NCBI GenBank assembly: GCA_934589835.1
Contig: CAKTOK010000005.1
Coordinates: 1 to 59,722, forward strand
Origin: an uncultured Oscillospiraceae bacterium
GTDB lineage: Bacteria > Bacillota > Clostridia > Oscillospirales > Oscillospiraceae
Length of the DNA: 59,722 bases
Direction of reading: 5' to 3'
Under the pieces are notes generated by a model. That model had not been told where the DNA came from. It saw only the letters and a list, made by a program, of their open reading frames with translations, and made no database searches. Made by a program: the position numbers and the translations under genes. Each line of letters opens with the position of its first letter. The first letter of the stretch is position 1. Shown in pieces: positions 17,423 to 26,221 of the stretch.

Positions 17423-18610
17423 ATGGAGAAATACGGAACGGTCATGGATTATCTGCGCTGGCGGGGAGACCTGCCCCTTGCGCGGGACGGCTTTAACGAG
17501 GTGGACAATCTGGTGCTTTGCATCATTTCCTACCTGAATTTCCGCCGCTTCGACGACCTGAAGACCACCGACCCCACAGGGGCCGTGGCCCTGCCGGATG
17601 TAGCTGCGCGCCTGACGGAGGAGGATGAACAGCTGGGCCTGTCCGAGCTGGATTATATCCCCCTCATGCGCCTGGCGGCGGAGACGGAGCGCTTCCGCGA
17701 TGTGCGGATGTTCGGGTTCACCCACGAGTGGGATGAGGAGAAGGAGATGCAGTTCGACGCCGTGTCCTATCTGCTGCCGGACAACACGCTGTTCGTCTCC
17801 TTCATGGGCACTGACACATCGCTGGTGGGCTGGAAGGAGGACTTCAACATGAGCTTCCTCTCAGCCGTACCGGCGCAGGAGCGGGCCGCCGCCTATTCCG
17901 CGGCCATGGCCGCCGCCTGCCCCAGCAGAAAGCTGCGGATCGGCGGACACAGCAAGGGCGGCAATCTGGCGGCGTGGGCCGCCATCCACATCCCAGCCGC
18001 CCTGCAGAAGCAGCGCCTGCTGGCTGCCTACAACAACGATGGCCCGGGCTTTTCCCACGACATGGTGGAGACGGAGGCCTATCGCCGCGTAGCAGATAAG
18101 CTCCACACCTATATCCCAGAATCCTCCATCGTGGGAGTGCTTCTGGAGCACGCGGAGGATTACGCCGTTATCGACAGCAGCAACCGCTCCATCATGCAGC
18201 ACGAGCCCATGTCATGGAACGTGGAAGGCCCCCGCTTCGTCCATCTGGGCCAGCGGTCCCAGATGGGCAAGCTCAGCGATGATGTACTGCGCCAGTGGAT
18301 CGGCTCCATGACGCCGCAGGAGCGGGAGCAGTTCTCCGACGCCCTGTTCGATGTGCTGAGCCTGTCCGGCAAGGCCCGGACGCTGGACGATCTCCGCGCC
18401 GGCGGTCTGGCCGGCGGCGCGGCGCTGCTGAAGCAGTACAGCGGCGCAGGAGAGAAGGAGAAGAAGATCATTTCCGAGATTTTTCGCCGTTTGGCGGTGG
18501 ACGTGAAGGCAGAGCTGAAAAAAGCGGCCGGCGAGAGCCTGAAAACGGCTGAAAAGAGCCTGTCCGGCGTAAAAAACGTCCTGACAGGTCGAACGAAAGG
18601 CGAAAAATAA
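17423..18610 (+). CDS. DUF2974 (Mbeg1-like) alpha/beta-hydrolase
   Basis: A 395-residue protein of the Mbeg1-like DUF2974 family, which has a lipase-type alpha/beta-hydrolase fold. The N terminus MDYLRWRGDLPLARDGFNEVDNLVL is the family signature. The nucleophile elbow is GGHSKGG (about residue 175). A C-terminal region (about 340-395) is Lys-rich and helical. Lipid or ester substrate unknown; no signal peptide, so cytosolic. AGGAGG lies 6 bases before the ATG. It is a single-gene unit between two terminators. Confidence 0.87.
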   Translation: MEKYGTVMDYLRWRGDLPLARDGFNEVDNLVLCIISYLNFRRFDDLKTTDPTGAVALPDVAARLTEEDEQLGLSELDYIPLMRLAAETERFRDVRMFGFTHEWDEEKEMQFDAVSYLLPDNTLFVSFMGTDTSLVGWKEDFNMSFLSAVPAQERAAAYSAAMAAACPSRKLRIGGHSKGGNLAAWAAIHIPAALQKQRLLAAYNNDGPGFSHDMVETEAYRRVADKLHTYIPESSIVGVLLEHAEDYAVIDSSNRSIMQHEPMSWNVEGPRFVHLGQRSQMGKLSDDVLRQWIGSMTPQEREQFSDALFDVLSLSGKARTLDDLRAGGLAGGAALLKQYSGAGEKEKKIISEIFRRLAVDVKAELKKAAGESLKTAEKSLSGVKNVLTGRTKGEK

Positions 18611-18617
18611 GCTGCGG

Positions 18618-18647
18618 CGCCTCTCCGGTTTCCGGAGGGGCGTCTTT
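18618..18647 (+). terminator. Terminator of the DUF2974 gene
   Basis: CGCCTCTCCGG / CCGGAGGGGCG pairs over 11 bp with one T-G pair and a 3-base loop, followed by TCTTTTC. Confidence 0.85.
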
Positions 18648-18672
18648 TCAGAGAATGACAGGAAAACGGGAC

Positions 18673-18700
18673 TTGACAATCGGCGAAAAAGAGATAAAAT
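18673..18700 (+). promoter_or_regulatory. Promoter of the leuS T-box leader
   Basis: TTGACA, 16-base spacer, TAAAAT, the same arrangement as the alaS leader promoter. Confidence 0.8.
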
Positions 18701-18706
18701 GGGTTT

Positions 18707-18971
18707 TAATATCGACAAGTGCAAGGAAGGGAAAAAGACGAAGCAGGCCCGCCGAAAGAGAGCCGGCGGCAGGTGTGAGCCGGTGGGGGCGCTTCGTTGT
18801 ACTGGCCCCGGAGCATTCTGCCTGAACAGGGCGGAACGGATGCGCCCCGTTACAGGCGCGGCCCCTTACAAGAAGGGGAGCTGAGCGCCGCGCAGGCAAC
18901 TGGCGGCGAAATCAGGGTGGTAACGCGTTGACACGTCCCTGACTGCGAAAGCAGTCAGGGACTTTTATTTT
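18707..18971 (+). promoter_or_regulatory. T-box riboswitch controlling leuS
   Basis: The core AGGGTGGTAACGCG is at 18914-18927, with an AAGAGAG GA-motif region and the distal GGTGTGAGCC element in Stem I. The terminator is a perfect 12-bp stem GTCCCTGACTGC / GCAGTCAGGGAC followed by TTTTATTTT. The base after TGG is T, matching A73 of tRNA-Leu. The specifier codon was not assigned. Confidence 0.92.
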
Positions 18972-19010
18972 ATGAAAAACAGAATTCAGATCATAGAAGG
19001 AGAAGCGACC

Positions 19011-21437
19011 ATGAATTACGATTTTGCGGCCATTGAGAAAAAGTGGCAGGCCAACTGGGAAAAGACCAAGCCCTACGCCGCCGTCACCGGTGACAAGCGC
19101 CCCAAGTTCTATGGGCTCATCGAGTTTCCGTACCCCTCCGGACAGGGCCTGCATGTCGGACATCCCCGTCCGTTCACGGCCATGGACATTGTCACCCGCA
19201 AAAAGCGGATGGAGGGCTATAATGTGCTGTTCCCCATCGGCTTCGACGCCTTCGGGCTGCCCACGGAGAACTATGCCATCAAAAACCATATCCATCCCGC
19301 GGTGGTGACGAAGAACAACATCGAGAACTTCACCAAGCAGCTGAAAATGCTGGGCTACGGCTTTGACTGGGATCGCTGCGTGGACACCACCGACCCCGAC
19401 TACTACAAGTGGACCCAGTGGATCTTCCTGCAGATGTTCAAGCACGGCCTGGCCTATAAGACCACCATGCCCGTGAACTGGTGCACCAGCTGCAAGTGCG
19501 TGCTGGCCAACGAGGAGGTGGTCAACGGCGTGTGCGAGCGCTGCGGCAGCGAGGTCATCCGCAAGGAGAAGAGCCAGTGGATGCTGAAGATCACCGCCTA
19601 TGCCCAGCGTCTCATCGACGACCTGGACGATGTGGACTTCATCGAGCGCGTGAAGATCCAGCAGCGCAACTGGATCGGCCGTTCCACCGGCGCGGAGGTC
19701 ACGTTCCAAACCAACGTAGGCGATGAGGTGACGGTATACACCACCCGCGCCGACACGCTGTTCGGCACCACCTATATGGTCATCTCTCCGGAGCATCCGC
19801 TGCTGAAGCAGTGGCAGCCCCACATCCGGAACTGGGACGCCGTGGTTGCCTATCAGGACGAGGCGGCCCACAAGTCCGACTTTGAGCGCGGCGAATTGAA
19901 CAAAGAGAAGACCGGCGTGCGGCTGGAGGGCATTGAGGTCATGAACCCCGTGACCCACAAGCCCCTGCCCATGTTCGTGTCCGATTACGTCCTCATGGGC
20001 TACGGCACCGGCATTGTTATGGGCGTGCCCGGCCATGATCAGCGCGACTGGGAGTTTGCCAGAAAGTTCGGCCTGCCCATCGTGGAGGTGGTCAAGGGCG
20101 GCGATATCACCAAGGAAGCTTTCGTGGCCAAGGACGACAGCGCCATCATGGTCAACTCCGGCTTCCTCAACGGCATGACCGTGAAGGAGGCCATCCCCGC
20201 CATGAAGAAGTACGTGGTGGAGCAGGGCTTCGGCAAGGAGAAGGTCAACTACAAGCTGCGCGACTGGGTGTTCTCCCGCCAGCGGTACTGGGGCGAGCCC
20301 ATCCCCCTGGTGAACTGCGAGAAGTGCGGCTGGGTGGCGCTGCCGGAGGAGCAGCTGCCGCTGGTGCTGCCGCAGGTGGAGAGCTACGAGCCCACCGACG
20401 ACGGCGAAAGCCCCCTGAGCAAGATGACCGACTGGGTCAACACCACCTGCCCCTGCTGCGGCGGCCCGGCCAAGCGCGAAACGGACACCATGCCCCAGTG
20501 GGCCGGCTCCAGCTGGTACTTCCTGCGGTATATGGATCCCCACAACGACAAGGCACTGGCCAGCAAGGAGGCGCTGGACTACTGGTCCCCGGTGGACTGG
20601 TACAACGGCGGCATGGAGCACACCACGCTGCACCTGCTGTACTCCCGCTTCTGGCATAAGTTCCTGTACGACATCGGCGTGGTGCCCACCAAGGAGCCCT
20701 ACGCCAAGCGCACCAGCCACGGCATGATCCTGGGCGAGGGCGGCGAGAAGATGTCCAAGTCCCGGGGCAACGTGGTGAACCCCAACGATATTGTGGCCCA
20801 GTACGGTGCGGATACTATGCGCCTGCACATCATGTTCATCGGTGACTTTGAGAAGGCCGTCAGCTGGAGCAACGAGGCTGTTAAGGGCTCCAAGCGTTTC
20901 CTGGACCGCTGCTTCAACCTGCAGGAGCTGGCCTCTGCCGAGGAGAGCATCTCCGCACGGAACGAAGCCATCATTCACAAGACCATCAAGAAGGTGACGC
21001 AGGACATCGATGAGCTGAAGATGAACACCGCCATTGCCGCCATGATGACCATGGTCAACGAGTTTTACGCCAACGGCTGCTCCAAGGGTGATGTGGAGGT
21101 GCTGTGCCTGCTGCTGAGTCCCTTCGCCCCCCACATGGTAGAGGAGATGTGGGAGAACATGGGCTTCGCCGCCAAGTACGGCAAGATGGCCATGCAGATG
21201 CCCTGGCCTGCCCACGATGAGTCCAAGACCGTGGATTCCCACGTAGAGATGGCTGTGCAGGTCAACGGTAAGCTGAAGGGTACCGTTACTGTTCCCGCCG
21301 ACAGCGATGAGGCCGCCGTGGTGGCTGCCGCCATGGACAGCGACAAGGTCAGAAAGGCTGTGGAGGGCATGAACGTGGTGAAGACCATACTGGTCAGGAA
21401 CAAGCTGGTGAACCTGATCGTCAAGCCTGCCAAGTAA
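19011..21437 (+). CDS. leuS: Leucine--tRNA ligase
   Basis: An 808-residue class I synthetase that charges tRNA-Leu. The HIGH-type motif is HVGH (residues 48-51, within [13 protein letters not shown]) and the KMSKS loop is at 580-584. A CP1 editing domain lies between, and zinc-type Cys pairs CTSCKC and CERCGS are present. The C-terminal anticodon-binding domain ends in VNLIVKPAK. The start at [13 protein letters not shown] has GAAGGAG upstream; an ATG 13 codons earlier sits right behind the leader terminator and is unlikely. Confidence 0.98.
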   Translation: MNYDFAAIEKKWQANWEKTKPYAAVTGDKRPKFYGLIEFPYPSGQGLHVGHPRPFTAMDIVTRKKRMEGYNVLFPIGFDAFGLPTENYAIKNHIHPAVVTKNNIENFTKQLKMLGYGFDWDRCVDTTDPDYYKWTQWIFLQMFKHGLAYKTTMPVNWCTSCKCVLANEEVVNGVCERCGSEVIRKEKSQWMLKITAYAQRLIDDLDDVDFIERVKIQQRNWIGRSTGAEVTFQTNVGDEVTVYTTRADTLFGTTYMVISPEHPLLKQWQPHIRNWDAVVAYQDEAAHKSDFERGELNKEKTGVRLEGIEVMNPVTHKPLPMFVSDYVLMGYGTGIVMGVPGHDQRDWEFARKFGLPIVEVVKGGDITKEAFVAKDDSAIMVNSGFLNGMTVKEAIPAMKKYVVEQGFGKEKVNYKLRDWVFSRQRYWGEPIPLVNCEKCGWVALPEEQLPLVLPQVESYEPTDDGESPLSKMTDWVNTTCPCCGGPAKRETDTMPQWAGSSWYFLRYMDPHNDKALASKEALDYWSPVDWYNGGMEHTTLHLLYSRFWHKFLYDIGVVPTKEPYAKRTSHGMILGEGGEKMSKSRGNVVNPNDIVAQYGADTMRLHIMFIGDFEKAVSWSNEAVKGSKRFLDRCFNLQELASAEESISARNEAIIHKTIKKVTQDIDELKMNTAIAAMMTMVNEFYANGCSKGDVEVLCLLLSPFAPHMVEEMWENMGFAAKYGKMAMQMPWPAHDESKTVDSHVEMAVQVNGKLKGTVTVPADSDEAAVVAAAMDSDKVRKAVEGMNVVKTILVRNKLVNLIVKPAK

Positions 21438-21464
21438 GAATTGCTGTTTTTTGCGGAAAACAGC

Positions 21465-21493
21465 TTGACAAGGCGGCGTTTCATCGGTATAAT
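21465..21493 (+). promoter_or_regulatory. Perfect-consensus promoter of rpsU
   Basis: TTGACA, 17-base spacer, TATAAT. About 70 bases of leader follow, including a short hairpin (GCTCTT AAAGAGC). Confidence 0.9.
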
Positions 21494-21570
21494 ACACCCG
21501 TTAGTCATGTGAATGGCTCTTAAAGAGCACTCTGGAAATAGCCGGGTGCATCGGAGGGAGGGAAATATAG

Positions 21571-21756
21571 ATGTCTGAAGTCCATGTCAAGGAAGGCGAG
21601 TCCCTGGACAGCGCTCTGAAGCGTTTTAAGAGAAGCTGCGCCAAGGCAGGCGTTCTGGCCGAGGTGCGGAAGAGAGAGTGCTATGAAAGCCCCAGCGTCA
21701 AGCGCCGCAAGAAGTCCGAGGCCGCGCGCAAGAACCGCAATAAGCGTTATTATTGA
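21571..21756 (+). CDS. rpsU: 30S ribosomal protein bS21
   Basis: A 61-residue basic protein of the small subunit that sits near the anti-Shine-Dalgarno end of 16S rRNA. The N terminus [21 protein letters not shown] and the Lys/Arg-rich tail KNRNKRYY are diagnostic. CGGAGGGAGG precedes the ATG. It is a single-gene unit with a consensus promoter and its own terminator, fitting high expression. Confidence 0.97.
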   Translation: MSEVHVKEGESLDSALKRFKRSCAKAGVLAEVRKRECYESPSVKRRKKSEAARKNRNKRYY

Positions 21757-21762
21757 TCCCGA

Positions 21763-21793
21763 AAGAGCCTGAGGGTACTGCCCTCAGGCTCTT
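21763..21793. terminator. Terminator of rpsU
   Basis: AAGAGCCTGAGGG / CCCTCAGGCTCTT, 13-bp perfect stem with a 5-base loop. It can also serve the converging gene on the minus strand. Confidence 0.85.
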
Positions 21794-21795
21794 AG

Positions 21796-22548
21796 TCATC
21801 CTTTCCGCAGCAGCTGCGGCAGCGCCTCCGCTGCCTCCGGCAGGGACAGAAAGCCGGCAGGGATACCCAGCGCCGCGCCCAGCTGGATCTTGCGGCGCAG
21901 CGTGTCCGCATCGTCAAACAGGACAAAGTGGGCCATGCCTCCCTGCTCATAGGTGAAGTAGCGGGCGCACAGCTCCGGCGAAAAGAAAACGGGCCGCTGG
22001 CCCTGCAGCGCCGTGAGCTGGCGAGCCGTCAGAGACGTACCCTCTCCATAGGGAGCGGGGAGAGAAAAATCCATCCGCGTGCAGGCCAGATCCAGCACCA
22101 TCCGATGCGGCCCGAAGCGCCGGACTGCCTCCTCCAACCGGCGGCGCAGCGTCCCGCCGGACAGGGCGGTGCTGACCACCACACGGGCCTGCGGCAACGC
22201 CCCGCCGCTGCTCTCCGGCACATACAGCGTCCGGCCATAGCGGCTGCAAAGAACTGCCAGTGCCGTCAGCGCCGCGTCAGGCAGCACCGTCCCCACCGCC
22301 ACGCCGGTGTACCCGCGGCGCAGGCATTCCCGCAGGATGTCGCGGCACAGCGCGTCCGGCTGAGGCAGGGAGGAGCTGCCCGACTCTGTCAACAGCAGAA
22401 GCCCACCCTGTAGGTCCGGCGGCAGCGGCAGCGCGGCCAGCCGTCCGCCGTTGTCCACTGCATAGGCCGCGTGGGCGATGGGCAGGCCCCAGCGTCCGGC
22501 CTCCGGCAGATAGCGGGGTGCGGCGGCCAGATACAGCTGCATACGCAT
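21796..22548 (-). CDS. Conserved hypothetical protein, possibly a degenerate TIM-barrel
   Basis: A 250-residue cytosolic-looking protein I cannot assign firmly. It alternates short hydrophobic strands and helices in a barrel-like pattern (GGLLLLTES, GYTGVAVGTVL, GRTLYVPES, RVVVSTALS, RMVLDLACTRMDFS, RPVFFSPELC, MAHFVLFDDADTLRRK, GIPAGFLSLPEA). The last two segments resemble the closing strands of GH18-like spore hydrolases, but catalytic acids of that family are not evident. No signal peptide. It is divergent from yqeG; a G-rich AAGGGGGGGGA ribosome site precedes the ATG. Confidence 0.68.
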   Translation of the reverse strand: MRMQLYLAAAPRYLPEAGRWGLPIAHAAYAVDNGGRLAALPLPPDLQGGLLLLTESGSSSLPQPDALCRDILRECLRRGYTGVAVGTVLPDAALTALAVLCSRYGRTLYVPESSGGALPQARVVVSTALSGGTLRRRLEEAVRRFGPHRMVLDLACTRMDFSLPAPYGEGTSLTARQLTALQGQRPVFFSPELCARYFTYEQGGMAHFVLFDDADTLRRKIQLGAALGIPAGFLSLPEAAEALPQLLRKG

Positions 22549-22612
22549 TCCCCCCCCTTGCTTTCGCAGCGGACCGATGATACACTATACCTATGAAGGG
22601 AGGCGGCAGCCT

Positions 22613-23110
22613 ATGCGTTTTTCCCTGCGGCCGGATCGAGTCTACGACGGCTATGAGCAGATCGAGGGACAGGCACTGGCAGCCCGCGGCGTCAAGCTGC
22701 TGCTGTGCGATCTGGACTATACGCTGGCCCCTAAGTCCCAGCGGGAGCCGGACGAAGCGGTACGGTGCTGGATCGCCTCCCTGCGGGAGGCTGGAGTCGA
22801 GGTGATGATCCTGTCCAATAACCGCAGTCCCGCGCGGGTGGAGCAGTTCTGCCGTGAGCTGGGTATCTCCTACGAGGGTCACGCGAAAAAGCCAGGGACT
22901 GCCGGCTTCCGGCGCGCCATGACGCGGCAGAACGTGACGGCGGCGGAGACGGCCATGCTGGGAGATAAGCTGCTGACGGATATGCTGGGCGCCAACCGCA
23001 GCGGCGTGCTGGCGCTGATGGTGGAGCCCCGCGGCGGCGCTGTTGGCCTGTGGAATCGGGTGCTCCATGCCTTACAGGCACCGTGGAAGGCGGCAGCCCG
23101 CGAAAAATAA
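22613..23110 (+). CDS. yqeG: YqeG family HAD IIIA-type phosphatase
   Basis: A 165-residue HAD phosphatase of the YqeG/GEP4 branch. Motif I is LLLCDLDYTLAP, motif II is VMILSNN, and motif III/IV region includes HAKKPGTAGF and AMLGDKLLTDMLGANR. Family members dephosphorylate phosphatidylglycerophosphate-like or related substrates; the bacterial role is not settled. The start at MRFSLRPD has GGGAGG about 9 bases upstream; an in-frame ATG 12 codons earlier lacks a ribosome site. Clostridial yqeG often lies near efp or aroE genes, as here. Confidence 0.87.
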   Translation: MRFSLRPDRVYDGYEQIEGQALAARGVKLLLCDLDYTLAPKSQREPDEAVRCWIASLREAGVEVMILSNNRSPARVEQFCRELGISYEGHAKKPGTAGFRRAMTRQNVTAAETAMLGDKLLTDMLGANRSGVLALMVEPRGGAVGLWNRVLHALQAPWKAAAREK

Positions 23111-23142
23111 GGCTCTCACCGCAACTTTTTCGGCGGAAGCCC

Positions 23143-23171
23143 TTGCCAAACAGACGCTTATCATGTAGAAT
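23143..23171 (+). promoter_or_regulatory. Promoter of efp
   Basis: TTGCCA, 17-base spacer, TAGAAT. Confidence 0.6.
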
Positions 23172-23206
23172 ATATGAGGCCAATTTTCGGCCGGTATCAT
23201 TTATTC

Positions 23207-23228
23207 GAGGGAATCGCGATATTCCCTC
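23207..23228 (+). promoter_or_regulatory. Leader hairpin in front of efp
   Basis: GAGGGAAT and ATTCCCTC form a perfect 8-bp stem with a 6-base loop, about 10 bases before the GGGAGG ribosome site. It may stabilise the mRNA or influence initiation. Confidence 0.45.
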
Positions 23229-23251
23229 ATCAATATGGGAGGAATATCAAT

Positions 23252-23818
23252 ATGGCAACTATTACCGCCGGTGATTTCAGAAACGGCAAGACCTTCGAGA
23301 TGGACGGCAAGGTCATGCAGGTCGTGGAGTTCCAGCACGTCAAGCCCGGCAAGGGCGCGGCCTTCGTCCGCACCAAGATGCGCAACGTCGTGACCGGCGC
23401 TGTGACCGAAACGTCCTTCAACCCCACCGCCAAGTTCGAGGAAGCCTTCGTGGATCGCCGCGACATGGCGTACAGCTACAACGACGGCGACCTGTACTAC
23501 TTCATGGATCAGGAGACCTTTGATATGGTGCCCCTGAACAAGGAGCTGCTGGGCGATGCCTTCCGCTTCATCACCGAGAACACCGTGTGCAAGGTGCTGA
23601 GCTACAAGGGCAGCGTGTTCGGCCTTGAGTGCCCCAACTTCATGGATCTGGAGGTCACTGAGACGGAGCCGGGTCTGGCCGGCAACACCGCCACCAACAC
23701 CCTGAAGCCCGCCACCGTGGAGACCGGCGCCGAGGTGAAGGTGCCTCTGTTTATCAACATCGGTGACAAGATCACCATCGACACCCGTACCGGCGAATAT
23801 CTGGGCCGCTGCAAGTAA
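23252..23818 (+). CDS. efp: Translation elongation factor P
   Basis: A 188-residue factor that rescues ribosomes stalled on proline runs. The N-terminal KOW-like domain has the tip loop VKPGKGAAF, whose Lys is the usual modification site, though the modification enzyme is not in this window. Two OB domains follow, and the C terminus [16 protein letters not shown] is the family signature. GGGAGG precedes the ATG. The next gene starts 37 bases downstream and is probably co-transcribed. Confidence 0.97.
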   Translation: MATITAGDFRNGKTFEMDGKVMQVVEFQHVKPGKGAAFVRTKMRNVVTGAVTETSFNPTAKFEEAFVDRRDMAYSYNDGDLYYFMDQETFDMVPLNKELLGDAFRFITENTVCKVLSYKGSVFGLECPNFMDLEVTETEPGLAGNTATNTLKPATVETGAEVKVPLFINIGDKITIDTRTGEYLGRCK

Positions 23819-23855
23819 GTCAACCATCAACCCACCGTACAGAAAGGAGCCGAAC

Positions 23856-24275
23856 ATGGAGATTTCTGAAAAGGTAGCATATCTGAAGGGTCTGGCCGAG
23901 GGCCTGAACCTGGACACCGACAGCAAGGAAGGCAAGCTGATCGCCGCCATCATCGACGTGCTGGACGACATGGCCGAGAAGTTCGCGGACATCGAGGACG
24001 AGCTGTGTGATGTGGAGGACGGTCTGGATGCCGTCAGCGACGACCTCAGCGATGTGGAGGAGACGCTGTACTTCGCGCTGGAGGACGATGACGAGGACGA
24101 GGATGAAGACGACGAGGAAGAGGAGTGCTTCATGACCAACTGCCCCGAGTGCGAGGAGGAGGTCTACTTCGACGAGTCCGTTCTGGAGGACGGCGAGGTC
24201 ATCTGCCCCAACTGCGGCGCCAAGCTGGAGTTCGATCTCAGCGATCTGGCCAACGACAGCGAGGACGAGGAGTAA
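23856..24275 (+). CDS. CD1247-domain protein with zinc ribbon
   Basis: A 139-residue acidic protein. The N-terminal helical part (MEISEKVAYLKGLAEGLNLD, residues 1-70) matches the CD1247 N-terminal domain found in Clostridia. A strongly acidic linker of Asp and Glu (about 75-90) follows, then a zinc ribbon with CPEC (residues 96-99) and CPNC (117-120). The overall build suggests a nucleic-acid or RNA-polymerase-associated small protein; function is unknown. AAAGGAG precedes the ATG. It follows efp and ends at a strong terminator. Confidence 0.82.
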   Translation: MEISEKVAYLKGLAEGLNLDTDSKEGKLIAAIIDVLDDMAEKFADIEDELCDVEDGLDAVSDDLSDVEETLYFALEDDDEDEDEDDEEEECFMTNCPECEEEVYFDESVLEDGEVICPNCGAKLEFDLSDLANDSEDEE

Positions 24276-24292
24276 TCACCGTATCAAAAAAA

Positions 24293-24333
24293 CAGGATGT
24301 CATTGCACGCAGTGCAATGACATCCTGCTTTTT
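24293..24333. terminator. Bidirectional terminator
   Basis: CAGGATGTCATTGCAC / GTGCAATGACATCCTG, a perfect 16-bp stem with a 3-base loop. A-rich sequence lies on the left and TTTTT on the right, serving both converging genes. Confidence 0.92.
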
Positions 24334-24337
24334 GTGC

Positions 24338-24943
24338 TTACTGTTGTCGTACGTGGGTCACATCGCCGCCTGCACTGACGCTGCCGCCTACATCGCCGCA
24401 GGTCACGTCGCAGCCGGCCTTCACGTCGCCGGTCACGCCGCCGCAGTGGACATCACAGCCTGCGCTGACACTGCCGCCCACGCCGCCGCAGCGCACGTCG
24501 CAGCCCGCTTTGATGCTGCCCTCCACGGTGGTGCCGCTTTCGCATACCACGTCGAAACGGCTGCTGATGTTGACAGCGGGGCCCTGATAGACGAACCGCA
24601 GTTCCCTGTCGCGGCCCAGTACCGCCGGTTCATCGGTGAGCAGGGTGTGGCCGTGGTACAGCGCAGCGTACAGCGTGTCATCGTCGGGCCACGGCAGATC
24701 ATACAGCGCAGCCTCCTCCTGCGCCTCTGTAGGGGAGGACGTCCGCCCGAACAGGGTATCCAGCGTGACACCGAACACATCGGAGATCCGGGGCAGCAGC
24801 TGGATGTCGGGGCAGGAGATGCCGGTTTCCCACTTGCTCACGGCCTGAAAGGTGACGCCCAGGCGGGAAGCAAGCTGCTCCTGTGTCATGCCGCTGTTGC
24901 GGCGGAGCTGCGCCAGTGCGGCACTGAGAGAGGATTCTGTCAT
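24338..24943 (-). CDS. XRE-family regulator with C-terminal Cys-rich repeats
   Basis: A 201-residue protein. Residues 8-62 are a standard XRE helix-turn-helix (MTQEQLASRLGVTFQAVSKWE). A linker (65-120) with many acidic residues follows. Residues 142-195 hold three tandem 15-residue repeats of the form CDVxCGGVxGSVxAG plus partial copies at each side, with Cys at 148, 152, 163, 167, 178 and 182. Such short Gly/Val repeats usually build a beta-solenoid, as in bactofilin-like domains; here the Cys would stack in ladders. Ligand or metal sensing is an inference. GAAAGGAG precedes the ATG. A second XRE gene lies directly upstream in the same direction. Confidence 0.85.
   Translation of the reverse strand: MTESSLSAALAQLRRNSGMTQEQLASRLGVTFQAVSKWETGISCPDIQLLPRISDVFGVTLDTLFGRTSSPTEAQEEAALYDLPWPDDDTLYAALYHGHTLLTDEPAVLGRDRELRFVYQGPAVNISSRFDVVCESGTTVEGSIKAGCDVRCGGVGGSVSAGCDVHCGGVTGDVKAGCDVTCGDVGGSVSAGGDVTHVRQQ
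24359..24520 (-). repeat. Coding tandem repeat, 45-base period
   Basis: This region encodes the CDVxCGGVxGSVxAG repeats of the XRE protein. Neighbouring units differ by a few codons, and alternate units are more alike (KAG versus SAG endings), suggesting growth by duplication of a 90-base double unit. Confidence 0.75.
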
Positions 24944-25049
24944 GGAAGCGTGCTCCTTTCATTTGTTGACTCCAGCATAATGGAGACAGCGTGGGAACGC
25001 AATAACGTGTCTGTTGAAAAGCACGCAAAGTCCTCAACTGTCAGTTGAA

Positions 25050-26027
25050 TCATCGTGATACGCCGCTGGCGGACCGGACAGCGCCGCAGGTTGCGTCGTA
25101 CACCAACGTGCCGGTGCGGCGAACACCATCGGTGCCGACATAGGCGTAGGCCAGCTCCAGCTGCCCGTCTGCCAGCCAGTGCGGCGCTGTCAGGGAAACG
25201 CGGGGCAGGAAGGCTGCTTCAGATACTCCGGGCAGTGCCGGCAGCAGGGGAGCGGCCGGCGTGCTTTCATTCCCGTGCCCCGCCAGCTGCAAAAGAATGT
25301 CCGTGGCGGCGTCGGACCGGACAATACCGGTCTCCGTGCCATCGGCAGGAAAAGCCCAGACCTCCAGCCACGCCGCCGCGCCGCCGGTCCTGCCGTTGAG
25401 CAGCAGATAACGGCCGTCCTCCGACCACAGCAGTGCGTCCAGCACTGTCAGACGATCATCCAGCGCCAGCCGCGTTGCCTCGTAAGTCTCGCTGTGCCCG
25501 CAGAAGCCGCAGGGCGTGTCCGCCATGACAAGGGGTGCGCCCGCCTCTACGCGGAGATGCCCACCGATCAGGGCATCGCGGTAGACGGACAGGTTGACGC
25601 CGTCAGGGGTGACGGTGCGGCGGCTGATGAACAGCGCACCGTTGTGCTGCAAAACGGCCAGCAGAACCGCCAGCGCGGCGCATACTGCGGCACCGGCCCA
25701 CAGCTGCTGCCGCCGCTTTCGGCTTCCGATGTTGTCGCGGGAGATGTCCAGCACCGACTGGACGGCGGCCTCCGCCGCAGATGGTGTGATATTCTGTTCC
25801 AAGAGCTCCTCGCTTTCTCCGGCGCGGCAGGTCAGCAGGCTATCCGCCCGAAGCCGCAGCGCGGCAGCCAGCGGCTGCAAAAGGGTCACATCGGGATAGC
25901 TGAGCCCCCGTTCCCATTTGCTCACCGCCTTGTCCGTCACATACAGCCGCTGGGCCAACTGCTGCTGGGTCAGGCCCTGTCGCTTGCGTTGTTCGGCGAT
26001 GTAGGCGCCGAAGGTCTGTTTGTCCAA
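25050..26027 (-). CDS. XRE-family regulator with a membrane-anchored sensor domain
   Basis: A 325-residue protein with an N-terminal XRE helix-turn-helix (residues 8-62, GLTQQQLAQRLYVTDKAVSKWERG), a cytoplasmic linker, one transmembrane helix (about 108-128), and an extracytoplasmic C-terminal domain of about 190 residues that I do not recognise. That domain has a CGFCGH motif. The start is judged to be a TTG because GAGGTG lies six bases before it; a GTG inside that ribosome site is the alternative. The build resembles one-component membrane regulators that sense envelope or external signals. Confidence 0.8.
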   Translation of the reverse strand: MDKQTFGAYIAEQRKRQGLTQQQLAQRLYVTDKAVSKWERGLSYPDVTLLQPLAAALRLRADSLLTCRAGESEELLEQNITPSAAEAAVQSVLDISRDNIGSRKRRQQLWAGAAVCAALAVLLAVLQHNGALFISRRTVTPDGVNLSVYRDALIGGHLRVEAGAPLVMADTPCGFCGHSETYEATRLALDDRLTVLDALLWSEDGRYLLLNGRTGGAAAWLEVWAFPADGTETGIVRSDAATDILLQLAGHGNESTPAAPLLPALPGVSEAAFLPRVSLTAPHWLADGQLELAYAYVGTDGVRRTGTLVYDATCGAVRSASGVSR

Positions 26028-26140
26028 AGTGATCACCTCGCCATCATTGTAGCAGCTGCGGCCGAAAGCGCAACCGACCGGTGGTTTACCTGCCGCTTTT
26101 TCGCATTTTCCGCCAGATGACGGGGAAAAAGCAACAAGGC

Positions 26141-26169
26141 TTGCGCCGCCGTGAAAATCGCGGTATAAT
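26141..26169 (+). promoter_or_regulatory. Promoter of pncB
   Basis: TTGCGC, 17-base spacer, TATAAT. Confidence 0.65.
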
Positions 26170-26182
26170 ATAACATAATACA

Positions 26183-26201
26183 CTTTGCGCCCCGCGCAAA
26201 G
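26183..26201 (+). promoter_or_regulatory. 5' hairpin in the pncB leader
   Basis: CTTTGCGC / GCGCAAAG, a perfect 8-bp stem with a CCC loop, within a few bases of the expected transcript start. Its position suggests mRNA protection; it does not resemble a known NAD riboswitch. Confidence 0.5.
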
Positions 26202-26221
26202 ACCGATCTGAGGTATGAAGG

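Noticed and set aside
18912..21497. 861-codon antisense frame over leuS
   Set aside because: Same codon-mirroring effect; low-complexity His/Val/Leu content and no ribosome site.
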